This document shows, one piece after another, positions 7,295 to 17,359 of a stretch of DNA of 34,826 nt (position 1 is the stretch's first letter; each line of letters begins with the position of its first letter). The stretch covers positions 1-34,826 of the forward strand of contig JAJJBE010000027.1 in assembly GCA_020996635.1 (NCBI GenBank), read 5' to 3'. The position numbers and the translations under genes were made by a program. Origin of the DNA: Bathymodiolus brooksi methanotrophic gill symbiont (lineage in GTDB: Bacteria; Pseudomonadota; Gammaproteobacteria; Methylococcales; Methylomonadaceae). The notes under the pieces are model-generated. The model saw only the letters and a program-made list of their open reading frames with translations. It was not told where the DNA came from and ran no database searches.

Positions 7295-9094
7295 ATGGAT
7301 TTAAAACATATACGAAATTTCTCAATTATTGCGCATATTGATCATGGGAAATCTACTTTAGCTGATCGAATTATTCAATTGTGCGGTGGTTTATCTGATC
7401 GGGAAATGGAAGCACAAGTTCTTGATTCAATGGATATTGAACGTGAACGTGGTATTACCATTAAAGCACAAAGTGTCACTTTAAATTTTACTGCAAAAAA
7501 TGGTGAAATTTACCAGCTTAATTTTATTGATACCCCTGGGCATGTGGATTTTTCTTATGAGGTGTCACGTTCTTTAGCTGCTTGTGAAGGGGCTTTATTA
7601 GTGGTTGATGCCGCGCAAGGCGTTGAGGCGCAAAGTGTTGCAAATTGTTATACAGCGATAGAGCAAGGCTTGGAAGTTATGCCTGTGCTGAATAAAATTG
7701 ATTTACCGACAGCAGACCCCGAAAAAGTGATTGCCGAAATTGAGGATATTATTGGTATACCTGCTGAAGATGCTATTAGAATTAGTGCTAAAATAGGCCT
7801 AGGTGTTCCTGAGGTATTAGAAGAATTAGTGGGTATTATTCCTCCACCAGAAGGTGATGAAGAGGGGCCGCTGCAAGCTTTAATTATTGACTCGTGGTTT
7901 GATAATTATTTGGGTGTGGTTTCACTGGTTAAAATTGTTAATGGTTCTTTGCGTAAAAAACAGCGTATTACCATTATGTCGACAGGCAATAGTTTTATAG
8001 CTGAAAGAGTCGGTGTATTTACCCCTAAGTTACAAGATGAAACGATTTTAAAAACTGGGCAGGTGGGTTTTATTGTTGCCTCAATTAAAGATATTTTTGG
8101 TGCACCGGTTGGGGATACCATTACTTTAACAGACAATAAATGTGAGCAAGCTTTAAAGGGCTTTCAAAAATCTCAACCCCGTGTTTTTGCGGGGCTTTAT
8201 TCGGTTAGTGCCGATGATTATGAAGATTTACGTGAATCACTGAATAAATTACGCTTAAATGATGCCTCTTTACAGTTTGAGCCAGAAAGCTCTGAAGCAC
8301 TAGGCTTTGGTTTTCGCTGTGGATTTTTAGGCATGTTACACATGGAGATCATACAAGAACGTTTAGAACGTGAGTATGATATTGATTTAATTGTGACAGC
8401 GCCAACTGTTGTGTATGAAGTTGAAACACATAATGGTGAAACATTAAAAGTTGATAACCCCGCTAATCTACCAGATGTTGGCTCGGTTATGATGATTCGT
8501 GAACCGATTATTCAAGCGAATATTTTAGTGCCGAAAGAATACCTAGGATCAGTTATTAATTTGTGTGTAGAAAAACGTGGTGTACAAGTTGATATGCAAT
8601 ATCTGGGCACTCAAGTATCATTGAAATATGATTTACCATTAAGTGAAGTCGTTTTAGATTTCTTTGACCGCCTTAAATCTGTTAGTCGTGGCTTTGCATC
8701 GTTTGAATATGAATTTAAACGTTTTCAAGAAGCACCGTTAATTAAGTTAGATGTGCTTATTAATGGTGAAGCCGTTGATGCTTTATCCGTTATTGTGCAT
8801 CGTGATGTTAGCCAATCACGCGGGCGTGAATTGGTAGAAGCAATGAAAGACCTGATTCCAAGGCAAATGTATGATGTGGCAATTCAAGCTGCAATTGGTG
8901 CAAAAGTCATTGCACGTTCAACGGTAAAAGCCTTGCGTAAAAATGTAACGGCTAAATGTTATGGCGGAGATATTTCACGTAAAAAGAAATTATTAGCTAA
9001 GCAGAAAGCAGGTAAGAAACGTATGAAGCAAGTGGGCAGTGTGGAAATTCCACAAGAAGCATTTTTAGCGGTCTTACAAGCCAAAAAAGATTAA
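7295..9094 (+). CDS. lepA: Elongation factor 4 (back-translocating GTPase LepA)
   Basis: LepA/EF4 is a ribosome-associated translational GTPase that affects ribosome biogenesis and translocation. The 599-residue product has the family length and starts [22 protein letters not shown], with G1 AHIDHGKS, G3 DTPGHVDF and G4 NKIDLP. Domain II, the EF-G-like domains III and V, and the LepA-specific C-terminal domain (about 485 onward, including [20 protein letters not shown] in abbreviated terms the basic CYGGDxSRKKKLL block) are complete. No strong ribosome site precedes the ATG. lepB follows 14 bases downstream, as in many gammaproteobacteria. Confidence 0.98.
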   Translation: MDLKHIRNFSIIAHIDHGKSTLADRIIQLCGGLSDREMEAQVLDSMDIERERGITIKAQSVTLNFTAKNGEIYQLNFIDTPGHVDFSYEVSRSLAACEGALLVVDAAQGVEAQSVANCYTAIEQGLEVMPVLNKIDLPTADPEKVIAEIEDIIGIPAEDAIRISAKIGLGVPEVLEELVGIIPPPEGDEEGPLQALIIDSWFDNYLGVVSLVKIVNGSLRKKQRITIMSTGNSFIAERVGVFTPKLQDETILKTGQVGFIVASIKDIFGAPVGDTITLTDNKCEQALKGFQKSQPRVFAGLYSVSADDYEDLRESLNKLRLNDASLQFEPESSEALGFGFRCGFLGMLHMEIIQERLEREYDIDLIVTAPTVVYEVETHNGETLKVDNPANLPDVGSVMMIREPIIQANILVPKEYLGSVINLCVEKRGVQVDMQYLGTQVSLKYDLPLSEVVLDFFDRLKSVSRGFASFEYEFKRFQEAPLIKLDVLINGEAVDALSVIVHRDVSQSRGRELVEAMKDLIPRQMYDVAIQAAIGAKVIARSTVKALRKNVTAKCYGGDISRKKKLLAKQKAGKKRMKQVGSVEIPQEAFLAVLQAKKD

Positions 9095-9108
9095 ATAGGG
9101 AGATTATA

Positions 9109-9885
9109 ATGGATTATGATTTTTCATTTTTTTTATTGGTAGCAGCGGTAGTCACTGGAGTTACTTGGGGCGGGTATTGTTATTATTTAAAACGGATAGA
9201 TCAAGAGTATGATTTAGATAATGAACCATTATTGGTTGAATATGCGCGTTCTTTTTTTCCTGTGGTCTTAGTGGTATTTTTATTACGCTCTTTTATAGCG
9301 GAACCATTTAGAATTCCATCAGGTTCGATGATGCCTACTTTATTAATCGGTGATTTTATTCTGGTTAATAAATTTACTTATGGTATTCGTCTCCCCGTGA
9401 TTAATAAGAAGGTCATTGATATTAGTAGCCCTGAAAGAGGTGATGCCGTTGTTTTTAGGTACCCAAAAAATCCAGAGGTTGATTATATTAAGCGCATAAT
9501 TGGCTTACCTGGTGACCGAATTGCTTATGTTAATAAAAAGTTAACCATCAATGGCAAGCCTATGCAGCAAACGTCTTTAGGTGAGTTCGTGGGCGTGGGG
9601 CAAGGCGTATCAATGACGGGTGCGGAAATTCTCAGTGAAAATTTACAAACCGTTGAGCATGAGATTTTAATTAATCATCGTGCAGCTAATTTAAAAGGAA
9701 CTTTTATTGTTCCTAAAGGGCATTATTTTGTGATGGGTGATAACCGTGATAATAGTAACGATAGTCGTTACTGGGGAACAGTACCTGAAGAAAATTTACT
9801 AGGTAAAGCTTTTTTTATATGGATGAGCTGGGATTGGCAGCATAAAGGAATTGGTTTTGATAGAATCGGAACAGTGATTCAATAA
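9109..9885 (+). CDS. lepB: Signal peptidase I
   Basis: Inner-membrane serine protease that removes signal peptides from exported proteins. Two N-terminal membrane segments are seen at about residues 5-26 and 48-66, followed by the periplasmic catalytic domain. The nucleophile lies in RIPSGSMMPTLLIGD (S73) and the general base in DYIKRIIGLPGD (K128); the C-terminal MGDNRDNSNDSRYWG block is also conserved. The length of 258 residues is in the normal range. GGGAGATT precedes the ATG. It lies between lepA and the DUF4845 gene. Confidence 0.97.
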   Translation: MDYDFSFFLLVAAVVTGVTWGGYCYYLKRIDQEYDLDNEPLLVEYARSFFPVVLVVFLLRSFIAEPFRIPSGSMMPTLLIGDFILVNKFTYGIRLPVINKKVIDISSPERGDAVVFRYPKNPEVDYIKRIIGLPGDRIAYVNKKLTINGKPMQQTSLGEFVGVGQGVSMTGAEILSENLQTVEHEILINHRAANLKGTFIVPKGHYFVMGDNRDNSNDSRYWGTVPEENLLGKAFFIWMSWDWQHKGIGFDRIGTVIQ

Positions 9886-9913
9886 TACACTACTCATATT
9901 AAAGGGTAATATA

Positions 9914-10292
9914 ATGAGAAAAACACATAAAAATCAAAAGGGTATGACATTAATTTCTTTTATTGTTGCCATGGTAATCATTGCTTTTTTTTACGATGAT
10001 TATTTTAAAAGTTGGCCCAATTTATATGAACCACAGTAAAGTTGTTCATGCTTTAGAGACGCTTAAAAATAGACCTGATATTGAAGAGGCGAGTAAACAT
10101 GATGTTTGGATATCATTAAGTAAGCAGTTCAATATGAACTACATAGCAAATGTCACTAAAAAAGATGTCAAGATTACTTCACGTCCTGGTTATTTAAAAG
10201 TGCAAATTGTTTATTTTGTTAAAGTACCTTTTATTGATACGCTCAGTATTTGGGTAGATTTTGATAATACGATTGAAGTAGGTACTGAGTGA
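9914..10292 (+). CDS. DUF4845 family membrane protein, apparent +1 frameshift
   Basis: Small membrane-anchored protein of the DUF4845 family, commonly found between lepB and rnc; function unknown. The ATG at 9914 opens a frame encoding a KNQKGMTLISFIVAMVIIAFF segment in two halves (basic stretch, then a membrane helix), which is the expected N-terminus, but it stops at TAA near 10037-10039. The remainder (VGPIYMNHSKVVHALETL and so on, to 10292) is in another frame. Skipping one T in the run of eight Ts at 9985-9992 joins both halves into a normal family protein. This could be an assembly error, a genuine mutation, or slippage at the homopolymer. The downstream half shows no other damage. Its stop overlaps the rnc GTG start. 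Confidence 0.75.
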
Positions 10293-10972
10293 TTAAATCA
10301 CCTGATAGCCTTTGTAAAAAATTAGGATTAAGTTTTAAAGACCCTAAATGGTTTGTTTTAGCGTTAACACATAGAAGTATTGGTGCTAAAAATAATGAAC
10401 GCTTAGAGTTTTTAGGGGATTCTATTCTAGGCTTTGTGATTGCTGAAGCCTTAGTTAATCAATTTCCTAAAGCCAGTGAAGGTGAATTAAGTCGATTAAG
10501 AGCCAGCTTAGTCAATCAAGATTCTTTAGCTGAATTAGCCCGTAAACATAATTTTGGTGATTACCTTATTTTAGGTTCAGGTGAATTAAAAAGTGGTGGC
10601 TTTCGCCGGGCTTCTATTTTATCGGATGCTTTAGAAGCCATTATGGGTGCAATAGTCAAAGATAAAGGCGAGGCAGCGGCAAAAGAATGGATATTAGAAT
10701 TGTTTGCAGAACGCTTAGCTGATTTAAGTTTAGATAACTGGCAGAAAGACCCCAAGACACGTTTGCAAGAATATATGCAAGCTAAACAGTGCGCCGTTCC
10801 CATTTATACCTTAATAAGTGAATCGGGTTTGCCCCATGAAAAAACATTTAAAGTGGATTGTGCGATTGAATTACGCGATAAAACGGTGGTAGGTATGGGA
10901 ATCTCCAGAAAAAAAGCAGAGCAGCAAGCGGCTGAATTAATGCTAGAAAAACTAGCAAAGGATACAAAATGA
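10289..10972 (+). CDS. rnc: Ribonuclease III
   Basis: Endonuclease that cleaves double-stranded RNA in rRNA processing and mRNA control. It starts at GTG (10289), overlapping the DUF4845 stop (GTGA), and has 227 residues. The catalytic signature NERLEFLGDSILGF spans residues 36-49 with E40 and D44; the second acidic cluster lies around LSDALEAIMGAI. A C-terminal dsRNA-binding domain (about 157-225) includes KTRLQEYMQAK and GISRKKAEQQAAELML. It overlaps era by 4 bases (ATGA), so DUF4845-rnc-era are translationally coupled. Confidence 0.97.
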   Translation: MIKSPDSLCKKLGLSFKDPKWFVLALTHRSIGAKNNERLEFLGDSILGFVIAEALVNQFPKASEGELSRLRASLVNQDSLAELARKHNFGDYLILGSGELKSGGFRRASILSDALEAIMGAIVKDKGEAAAKEWILELFAERLADLSLDNWQKDPKTRLQEYMQAKQCAVPIYTLISESGLPHEKTFKVDCAIELRDKTVVGMGISRKKAEQQAAELMLEKLAKDTK

Positions 10973-11850
10973 ATTGTGGATATGTTGCCTTTATTGGCCA
11001 GCCGAATGTAGGTAAATCAACCCTAATGAATCATTTGTTAGGGCAAAAAATTAGTATTACCTCTCGTAAACCTCAAACAACACGCCACCAAATTCTAGGT
11101 ATTAAAACCAGTGAAAAAGGTCAAGCAATTTTTATGGATACCCCCGGTATGCATGAAAGTAGTAAAAAAGCATTTAATCGTTATTTAAATAGAACGGCTG
11201 ATACGACTTTGCTAGGGGTTGATTTAGTCGTTTGGTTAATTGATACTTTAGCTTGGCAAGATTACGACGAAGTTATTTTTGAGAAATTAAAAAAAGCGAA
11301 TTTACCTGTAATTTTGGCCGTTAACAAAATTGACCGAGTAAAAAATAAAGAAGATATTTTTGCTTTTTTTAAAGATGCACAAGAAAAATTCCCTTTTAAA
11401 GAAATTGTGCCAATATCCGCGTTAAAACAAACTAATTTAGAAGTACTTGACGGCTTAATGATGGGTTTATTACCCGAAGGTAATATTATTTATCCTGAAG
11501 ATCAAATAACAGATCGTTCAGAACGCTTTTTAGTGTCTGAAATGATTCGGGAGAAATTAACACGCCGATTAGGTGATGAACTGCCTTATGCATTAACGGT
11601 TGAGGTTGAGCGTTATGAAGAACTGCCACATATTACTAAAATTTATGGTTTGATTTGGGTAGAGCGTGAAACACAAAAAAATATCGTTATTGGTAAACAG
11701 GGTGAATTACTAAAAAGTATCGGTATCGAAGCGCGTAAAGATATAGAAAATATGATTGGTTCTAAAGTGTATTTACAGCTTTGGGTCAAAGTGAAATCAG
11801 GCTGGTCAGATAATGAACGTGCTTTACAAAGTTTAGGATTTAAAGATTAG
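10969..11850 (+). CDS. era: GTPase Era
   Basis: Essential GTPase that binds the 3' end of 16S rRNA during 30S maturation. The 293-residue product has G1 GQPNVGKS (10-17), the switch segment KPQTTRHQILG, G3 DTPG (57-60), G4 NKID (119-122) and G5 SAL. The C-terminal KH domain contains NIVIGKQGELLKSIG and ends with a WVKVKSGWSDNE segment typical of Era. The ATG overlaps the rnc stop. The recO reading frame begins inside its last codons (see recO). Confidence 0.98.
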   Translation: MNCGYVAFIGQPNVGKSTLMNHLLGQKISITSRKPQTTRHQILGIKTSEKGQAIFMDTPGMHESSKKAFNRYLNRTADTTLLGVDLVVWLIDTLAWQDYDEVIFEKLKKANLPVILAVNKIDRVKNKEDIFAFFKDAQEKFPFKEIVPISALKQTNLEVLDGLMMGLLPEGNIIYPEDQITDRSERFLVSEMIREKLTRRLGDELPYALTVEVERYEELPHITKIYGLIWVERETQKNIVIGKQGELLKSIGIEARKDIENMIGSKVYLQLWVKVKSGWSDNERALQSLGFKD

Positions 11851-12553
11851 TTTACAGGCTGGGTTTGTCATACATCATCAAAACTTTAAAGAAAGCAGTG
11901 TTATTGTTGATGTATTTACCCAATCTATAGGACGAGTCTCGCTTATTGCCAAAGGAACTCGTCAGCAAAAATCACATTATTTAGGTTTATTGCGCCCCTT
12001 TTTACCAATTAATATCGGCTATTTTGGCGCACAATCATTAAAAACATTACAACATGTTGAGTCTGGCAATAAAGAATTTTGTTTTCCTGAGTTTAATATT
12101 TATTGTGGCTTTTATATTAATGAATTAATTCGTTATTTACTGCCTGAAGGCGAGCCTTACCCAGATGTTTTTATGGCTTACCTTAACTGCTTAGAAGCAT
12201 TGCAAGATAATAAGTCTGTAGAATCCGCCTTACGCTGTTTTGAAATACAGCTAATTGAATCTTTAGGTTATGGTTTACAGTTAGAATTTGATGCGGCAAC
12301 AGGGGATGCAATACAAGCAGAATACCGCTATCAATTTGATATAGAGCAAGGCGCAAGTTTCGATAAAAAAGGGACTATTGATGGCAGTACCTTAATTGCG
12401 ATGCGATTGAAAACCTATACAACTTCAACTCAACTACAACAGGCAAAACAACTGATGCGCTCAGTCATTGATTTTTATTTACAAGGCAAAGCACTGAAAA
12501 CACGCAGTTTAATGTCTAAACTTATCCTACAAAAAACATGCAAGACTCATTAA
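11846..12553 (+). CDS. recO: DNA repair protein RecO, probable ATT start
   Basis: RecO loads RecA onto SSB-coated DNA with RecR. The first ATG in the frame (11990) would remove the OB-fold, yet the frame upstream encodes the expected N-terminus: [35 protein letters not shown] and YLGLLRPF. Between the upstream in-frame stop (TAG at 11834-11836) and that sequence there is no ATG, GTG or TTG. ATT at 11846 is the best start: AGGA lies 7 bases upstream and the resulting N-terminus has the length seen in E. coli and Pseudomonas RecO. It would overlap the era stop and give 235 residues, close to the usual 240. A sequencing error is the main alternative. The 3' end overlaps pdxJ by 16 bases. Confidence 0.87.
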   Translation: MSLQAGFVIHHQNFKESSVIVDVFTQSIGRVSLIAKGTRQQKSHYLGLLRPFLPINIGYFGAQSLKTLQHVESGNKEFCFPEFNIYCGFYINELIRYLLPEGEPYPDVFMAYLNCLEALQDNKSVESALRCFEIQLIESLGYGLQLEFDAATGDAIQAEYRYQFDIEQGASFDKKGTIDGSTLIAMRLKTYTTSTQLQQAKQLMRSVIDFYLQGKALKTRSLMSKLILQKTCKTH

Positions 12554-13272
12554 TTTTATTAGGCGTTAATATCGACCATATCGCTACGCTAAGACAAGCG
12601 CGTGGCACACAATATCCAGAACCTTTGCAAGCTGCTTTTATTGCAGAGCAAGCAGGTGCAGATGGTATAACTGCGCACTTACGCGAAGATAGAAGACATA
12701 TGCAAGATAGAGATATGTTTTTATTGAAAGAAATGATTCATACACGCTTAAATTTTGAAATGGCAGTGGCAGAAGAAATGCTAATGATAGCAACTGAAGT
12801 CAAGCCTTATGCCTGTTGCTTGGTTCCCGAAAAACGTGAAGAACTAACCACAGAAGGTGGGCTAGATGTAGCGGCAAGCCCCGAAAAAATGCACCGAGCT
12901 TGTACTAAACTGGCTGAATCTGACATTGAAGTTTCGCTGTTCATTGATCCAGAAGAGTGTCAAATAGATGCCGCAATAAAGGCCGGTGCGCCTGTGATTG
13001 AATTACATACAGGGCGTTATGCCGATGCCACAACAAAAGCAGAGCAGTTATTGGAATTAAAACGAATTGCTACTGCGGCTAGTTATGCACATAGTGCTGG
13101 TTTACAAGTAAATGCTGGACATGGATTAAATTTATTTAATGTAGAAGCGATTTGTAAAATACCTGAAATTGTTGAATTAAATATAGGCCATGCATTGATT
13201 GCACAAGCAGTCTTTTGTGGTTTAGAAGCAGCCGTGAGAGATATGAAACAGCTAATGAGAAGTGCTAGGTAG
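12538..13272 (+). CDS. pdxJ: Pyridoxine 5'-phosphate synthase
   Basis: PdxJ condenses 3-amino-2-oxopropyl phosphate with 1-deoxy-D-xylulose 5-phosphate in the DXP-dependent vitamin B6 pathway. The 244-residue TIM-barrel protein shows [68 protein letters not shown] and ELNIGHALI, all family blocks, with the phosphate-binding and catalytic residues apparently intact. The start overlaps recO by 16 bases. The order recO-pdxJ is conserved in gammaproteobacteria; acpS, which often follows, is absent and a small lipoprotein gene is there in its place. Confidence 0.98.
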   Translation: MQDSLILLGVNIDHIATLRQARGTQYPEPLQAAFIAEQAGADGITAHLREDRRHMQDRDMFLLKEMIHTRLNFEMAVAEEMLMIATEVKPYACCLVPEKREELTTEGGLDVAASPEKMHRACTKLAESDIEVSLFIDPEECQIDAAIKAGAPVIELHTGRYADATTKAEQLLELKRIATAASYAHSAGLQVNAGHGLNLFNVEAICKIPEIVELNIGHALIAQAVFCGLEAAVRDMKQLMRSAR

Positions 13273-13314
13273 TATTTTCGTAAACAATTAAATTTCACAT
13301 CAGGAGTGATGATT

Positions 13315-13524
13315 ATGAATAAAAATAAGTGGGTGTTAATTGCAGTAACTTTATTGTTAGCTTCTTGTTCTAGTGAAGATAACAAGCCAGTAGAAAAACC
13401 AAAAAAAGAATTAGCAATTTTTAATGAGCAAGTGCAGGCGCTGGAAAAAGCTAAAGGTGTTGAGAGTATGCTTCAGGAAACGGAAGCATTAAGGCGAAAA
13501 GAAATAGAAAAAGCAACTCAATAA
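13315..13524 (+). CDS. Small predicted lipoprotein
   Basis: A 69-residue protein with a type II signal peptide: a basic N-terminus (MNKNKW), a hydrophobic core and the lipobox LLASC, with the cysteine at residue 18. The mature part is about 50 residues, charged and helical, with a proline/lysine segment and a predicted short coiled coil (NEQVQALEKAKGVESMLQ). The start at 13315 is preferred because AGGAG (13302-13306) lies 8 bases upstream; earlier GTG and ATG codons in frame would sit on top of the ribosome site. No family recognised. It follows pdxJ by 42 bases and may be co-transcribed. Confidence 0.75.
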   Translation: MNKNKWVLIAVTLLLASCSSEDNKPVEKPKKELAIFNEQVQALEKAKGVESMLQETEALRRKEIEKATQ

Positions 13525-13530
13525 GTTATT

Positions 13531-13648
13531 TATACTCAAACGACTTGAAGGTGCAGTCATTTTTTCCATCCATCACTCCCGAGGTTTTAATCGGGAGTCT
13601 AACGGTATCACTGGATCCCCGATAAAAGACTTCGGGGATGACGAGAAG
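13531..13648. repeat. Composite of short inverted repeats between convergent genes
   Basis: Begins with a lone, imperfect terminus of the TATACCC family (TATACTCAAACGACTTGAAG). It is followed by two hairpins: ACTCCCGA/TCGGGAGT (about 13574-13597) and ATCCCCGA/TTCGGGGAT (about 13614-13638). The second is the CCCGATAAAAGACTTCGGG unit seen elsewhere. Being between convergent genes, the hairpins could end transcription from either side. Confidence 0.6.
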
Positions 13649-13652
13649 GGAA

Positions 13653-14837
13653 TTAAACAATCGCCTTTTTAATACGTTCCAATGCTTTTTCTAAATTCTC
13701 CATACTGGTTGCAATAGAAATACGCATATGACCCGCACAACCAAAAGCAGACCCTGGAACAATCGCAACTTCAGCTTTTTCAATGAAATATTCAGCTAAA
13801 CCGAGATCATCTTCTATGCCATTTAGATTGTTAATTAATTCAGATACATCAGGGAAAACATAAAAAGTACCATTAGTTTTCAAACAGCTAATCCCAGGCA
13901 ATTTATTAAGCTCTTCTACCACAAAATCATGGCGATTTTTAAATTCCACCATCATGGTATCAATACAATCATGGTTACCTTTTAATGCTGCTTCAGCCGC
14001 TACTTGAGAGATTGAACAAGGGTTAGAGGTGCTTTGTGATTGCACTTTACGCATCCCAGCAATGATTTTCTCTGATCCTGCTGCATAGCCAATTCGCCAG
14101 CCCGTCATGGAATAAGCTTTAGAAACACCATTTAAGACCATCGTGCGATCATAAAGCTCAGGGCAAGCATTGAGAATATTAACAAAACTATCTTTTTCCC
14201 ATAAGATATGTTCATACATATCATCAGTAGCAATGATAATGTCAGGGTAGTCTAATAAAACATCAGCCAAAGCTTTTAATTCCTCTAAACTATAAGCTGA
14301 ACCTGTTGGGTTAGATGGGCTGTTAATCACAAATAAACGCGTTTTATCCGTAATCGCAGCACGTAATTGCTCAGCAGATATTTTAAAATTCTGTGTTTGT
14401 GTCGCTTCAACAATAACCGGTGTTGCATCCGCTAATAACATCATATCTGGGTAAGATACCCAATAAGGAGCAGGGATCATGACTTCATCGCCTTTATTTA
14501 ATAAAGCTTGAGCTAAATTGTAAAAGCTTTGCTTGCCACCCGATGAAACTAAAATTTGTTTAGCAGTGTAATCAAATTGATTATCTTGTTTGAACTTATC
14601 GATAATCGCTTGTTTTAAACTGGCTGTACCATCAACAGCGGTGTATTTAGTAAAGCCTTGGTTGATTGCCTCAATAGCCGCTGATTTTATATGGTCAGGG
14701 GTATCAAAATCAGGCTCTCCAGCCCCTAAGCCAATAATATCTTTACCTGCAGCACGTAGTTCAGCAGCGCGGGCAGTAATCGCTAATGTAGGTGATGGCT
14801 TAACTGCACTTAGACGGTCAGAAAGTTTAATGCTCAT
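13653..14837 (-). CDS. Class I/II aminotransferase, aspartate aminotransferase type
   Basis: PLP-dependent aminotransferase, 394 residues, of the subgroup annotated as aspartate aminotransferase (AatA/AspC of the Ib type found in Thermus and many proteobacteria). Visible blocks are GLGAGEPDFDTPDHI, KYTAVDGTASLKQAI, SSGGKQSFYNLAQ, APYWVSYPD, NSPSNPTGSAYS, the PLP lysine K240 in NGVSKAYSMTGWRIGY, and the C-terminal GHMRISIATS with the carboxylate-binding arginine. Substrate may extend beyond aspartate/2-oxoglutarate (for example prephenate in some homologues). It is divergent from uvrB with about 200 bases between them. Confidence 0.9.
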   Translation of the reverse strand: MSIKLSDRLSAVKPSPTLAITARAAELRAAGKDIIGLGAGEPDFDTPDHIKSAAIEAINQGFTKYTAVDGTASLKQAIIDKFKQDNQFDYTAKQILVSSGGKQSFYNLAQALLNKGDEVMIPAPYWVSYPDMMLLADATPVIVEATQTQNFKISAEQLRAAITDKTRLFVINSPSNPTGSAYSLEELKALADVLLDYPDIIIATDDMYEHILWEKDSFVNILNACPELYDRTMVLNGVSKAYSMTGWRIGYAAGSEKIIAGMRKVQSQSTSNPCSISQVAAEAALKGNHDCIDTMMVEFKNRHDFVVEELNKLPGISCLKTNGTFYVFPDVSELINNLNGIEDDLGLAEYFIEKAEVAIVPGSAFGCAGHMRISIATSMENLEKALERIKKAIV

Positions 14838-15045
14838 AGTTCTCTCAAATTAATGAAATAAATAGAAAATATCAAGTGGTTACAAAACCTAGAGGTTGGC
14901 TCTTAAAATAAGAGGCTATCAAGGTTAAAGACTTACTGTTTGTGATTATACCTTAACAAGGTTAGTTTGTTAGAATGATGCACTGACAAGTTTAGTAAGA
15001 GACAAATTCATTGCGGCAATTTTATCGCGATAATATGAAAATAAC

Positions 15046-17052
15046 GTGAAAAAATTATTTAAAATACACAGTCCATTTAAACCAGCGGGTGATCAACTAA
15101 CCGCTATCAAGCAATTAATCGAAGGCTTAGAGGATGGTGAGGTACATCAAACCTTATTAGGAGTGACAGGTTCAGGTAAGACATTTACCATTGCCAATGT
15201 GATTAATGAAGTGCAGCGTCCTGCCATGTTATTAGCACCCAATAAAACGCTAGCCGCACAGCTCTATGGCGAAATGAAAGAATTCTTCCCTGAAAATAGA
15301 GTTGAATATTTTGTCTCTTATTACGATTATTATCAGCCTGAAGCTTATGTTCCTGCTTCCGATACCTTTATCGATAAAGATGCATCACGTAATGAGCATA
15401 TTGAGCAGATGCGTTTATCTGCAACCAAAGCTTTATTAGAGCGCAAAGATACCATTGTGGTTGCTACTGTTTCTGCCATTTACGGCTTAGGTGAACCTGA
15501 ATCTTACTTTAAAATGGTATTGCACTTAGTACGTGGCGATATCATCAAGCAACGCGATCTTTTGCGCCGCTTAGCAAGCATGCAATACACCCGAAATGAT
15601 ATAGAGCTACGCCGAGCAACTTACCGCGTACGTGGGGATGTGATTGATATTTTTCCAGCGGAATCTGATGAAGCTGCCTTACGTATAGAGTTATTTGATG
15701 ATGAAATTGAGCGCCTCTCGTTATTTGATCCTTTAACGGGTGAAATATTACGCCGTATTGCACGTTATACGGTCTACCCTAAAAGCCATTATGTTGCACC
15801 GCGTGACAAATTATTAAGTGCGGTTGAAAAGATTAAAGTAGAGCTTAAAGAACGTTTAGAACAATTACGTTCATCAAATAAGCTAGTTGAAGCGCAGCGC
15901 TTAGAACAACGTACTTTATTTGATATAGAAATGATTTATGAAGTAGGTTATTGCTCAGGTATTGAAAATTATTCACGCTATCTTGCAGGACGTGATGATG
16001 GCGCACCACCTACAACCATGTTTGATTATTTACCTAAAGATGCTTTGGTTATCATTGATGAAAGCCATGTCACTATTCCGCAAATGGGGGCGATGTATAA
16101 AGGCGACCGCTCACGTAAAGAGACCTTAGTTGAATACGGCTTTCGCTTACCCTCGGCACTGGATAATCGTCCTTTAAAATTTGAGGAGTTTGAAGCGCGA
16201 GTAGGGCAAAAAATTTATGTTTCCGCTACACCTAGTGTGTATGAAAAAGAAAACTCAGGAAAATTTGTAGAACAAGTTGTGCGTCCAACAGGTTTATTAG
16301 ATCCTATTATAGAAGTACGCCCAGCAACCACGCAAGTCGATGACTTATTATCGGAAATTAACATCCGTGTGGATAAAAAAGAACGTGTTTTAGTGACCAC
16401 ACTCACTAAACGTATGTCAGAAGATTTAACTGAATATATGATGGATCACGGTGTAAAAGTACGCTATTTACATTCAGATGTGGATACCGTTGAGCGGGTA
16501 GAGATTATTCGTGATTTACGCTTAGGTGTTTTTGATGTATTAATAGGTATTAACTTATTAAGAGAAGGTTTAGATATTCCCGAAGTATCGCTAGTAGCAA
16601 TTTTAGATGCAGATAAAGAAGGTTTTTTGCGCTCCGTTGTTTCCTTAGTACAAACCATAGGACGTGCCGCGAGAAATTCCAATGGTAAAGCGATTTTATA
16701 TGGCGATAAAGTAACCCGATCTATGCAGCAAGCAATTGATGAAACTCAGCGTCGACGTGAAAAACAAGCAGAGTTTAATCAAAAAAATAATATTACACCA
16801 ACAACCATTACAAAATCAGTCACCGATATTTTAGAAGCCACTATCCCTGGCGCAGGCTTGGGTGCTAAAACCAAACGAAATCAAGTTAATGAGCAGCAAG
16901 CCTCATACAAAGTATTAAGCCCAAAAGAAAAAGAGAAAAAACTTACGCAATTAGAAGACGAAATGTACAAACACGCTAAAAACTTAGAGTTTGAAGCCGC
17001 AGCAAAAATACGTGATGACATCAAGCAATTACAAGCCGAAATGTTGATTTAA
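15046..17052 (+). CDS. uvrB: Excinuclease ABC subunit B
   Basis: UvrB is the damage-verifying helicase-like subunit of nucleotide excision repair, working with UvrA and UvrC. The 668-residue product starts at GTG and has the normal N-terminus ([16 protein letters not shown]). Walker A GVTGSGKT is at 39-46; the beta-hairpin that inserts at lesions is around [19 protein letters not shown] is the Walker B equivalent; the RecA2 half includes [16 protein letters not shown] and QTIGRAARN; a C-terminal UVR domain (about 630-665) binds UvrC. No convincing LexA box is seen upstream. tRNA-Val follows 64 bases downstream. Confidence 0.98.
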   Translation: MKKLFKIHSPFKPAGDQLTAIKQLIEGLEDGEVHQTLLGVTGSGKTFTIANVINEVQRPAMLLAPNKTLAAQLYGEMKEFFPENRVEYFVSYYDYYQPEAYVPASDTFIDKDASRNEHIEQMRLSATKALLERKDTIVVATVSAIYGLGEPESYFKMVLHLVRGDIIKQRDLLRRLASMQYTRNDIELRRATYRVRGDVIDIFPAESDEAALRIELFDDEIERLSLFDPLTGEILRRIARYTVYPKSHYVAPRDKLLSAVEKIKVELKERLEQLRSSNKLVEAQRLEQRTLFDIEMIYEVGYCSGIENYSRYLAGRDDGAPPTTMFDYLPKDALVIIDESHVTIPQMGAMYKGDRSRKETLVEYGFRLPSALDNRPLKFEEFEARVGQKIYVSATPSVYEKENSGKFVEQVVRPTGLLDPIIEVRPATTQVDDLLSEINIRVDKKERVLVTTLTKRMSEDLTEYMMDHGVKVRYLHSDVDTVERVEIIRDLRLGVFDVLIGINLLREGLDIPEVSLVAILDADKEGFLRSVVSLVQTIGRAARNSNGKAILYGDKVTRSMQQAIDETQRRREKQAEFNQKNNITPTTITKSVTDILEATIPGAGLGAKTKRNQVNEQQASYKVLSPKEKEKKLTQLEDEMYKHAKNLEFEAAAKIRDDIKQLQAEMLI

Positions 17053-17055
17053 GGC

Positions 17056-17083
17056 TTGCAAAATCATAAAGCAAAGCTATAAT
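17056..17083 (+). promoter_or_regulatory. Promoter of tRNA-Val
   Basis: TTGCAA (17056-17061) and TATAAT (17078-17083) are separated by 16 bases and lie 33 bases before the tRNA, fitting a sigma-70 promoter. Confidence 0.7.
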
Positions 17084-17116
17084 AGCCGTTCTTAACTCTT
17101 CTTGTTAAGGTTCTGT

Positions 17117-17193
17117 AGGCGCGTAGCTCAGTTGGTTAGAGCACTACCTTGACATGGTAGGGGTCGGTGATTCGAATTCACTCGTGCCTACCA
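17117..17193 (+). tRNA. tRNA-Val (GAC)
   Basis: A 77-base cloverleaf with acceptor arms AGGCGCG/CGTGCCT, D arm GCTC...GAGC, anticodon stem CTACC/GGTAG with anticodon GAC at 17151-17153, T arm with loop TTCGAAT, and an encoded CCA. A 10-bp hairpin beginning in the last bases (17189-17198 with 17208-17217) lies over the 3' end, but no T-run follows it. About 170 bases beyond lies a serine-recombinase relic. Confidence 0.95.
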
Positions 17194-17359
17194 TCTAAGC
17201 TTCTGTTTTAGATGGTAAAAATTTAAAAAATAAAATTATTAAAAACTCTTAAATAGGCTGTGGCTAAATAATTGGCTAAAAACAGTTTTGGGTAGGGTGG
17301 TTAAAATAATTTAATTTGACTGGCAAGCATTGCCGATTTATTGCCCCAATAATAAAGTA

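Noticed and set aside
11990-12553. recO starting at the first ATG
   Set aside because: It would remove most of the OB-fold that is clearly encoded upstream in the same frame.
14838-15045. LexA box upstream of uvrB
   Set aside because: No CTGT-N8-ACAG-like site could be found by eye.
17189-17217. Hairpin after tRNA-Val as a terminator
   Set aside because: It uses the last tRNA bases and is followed by A-rich, not T-rich, sequence.
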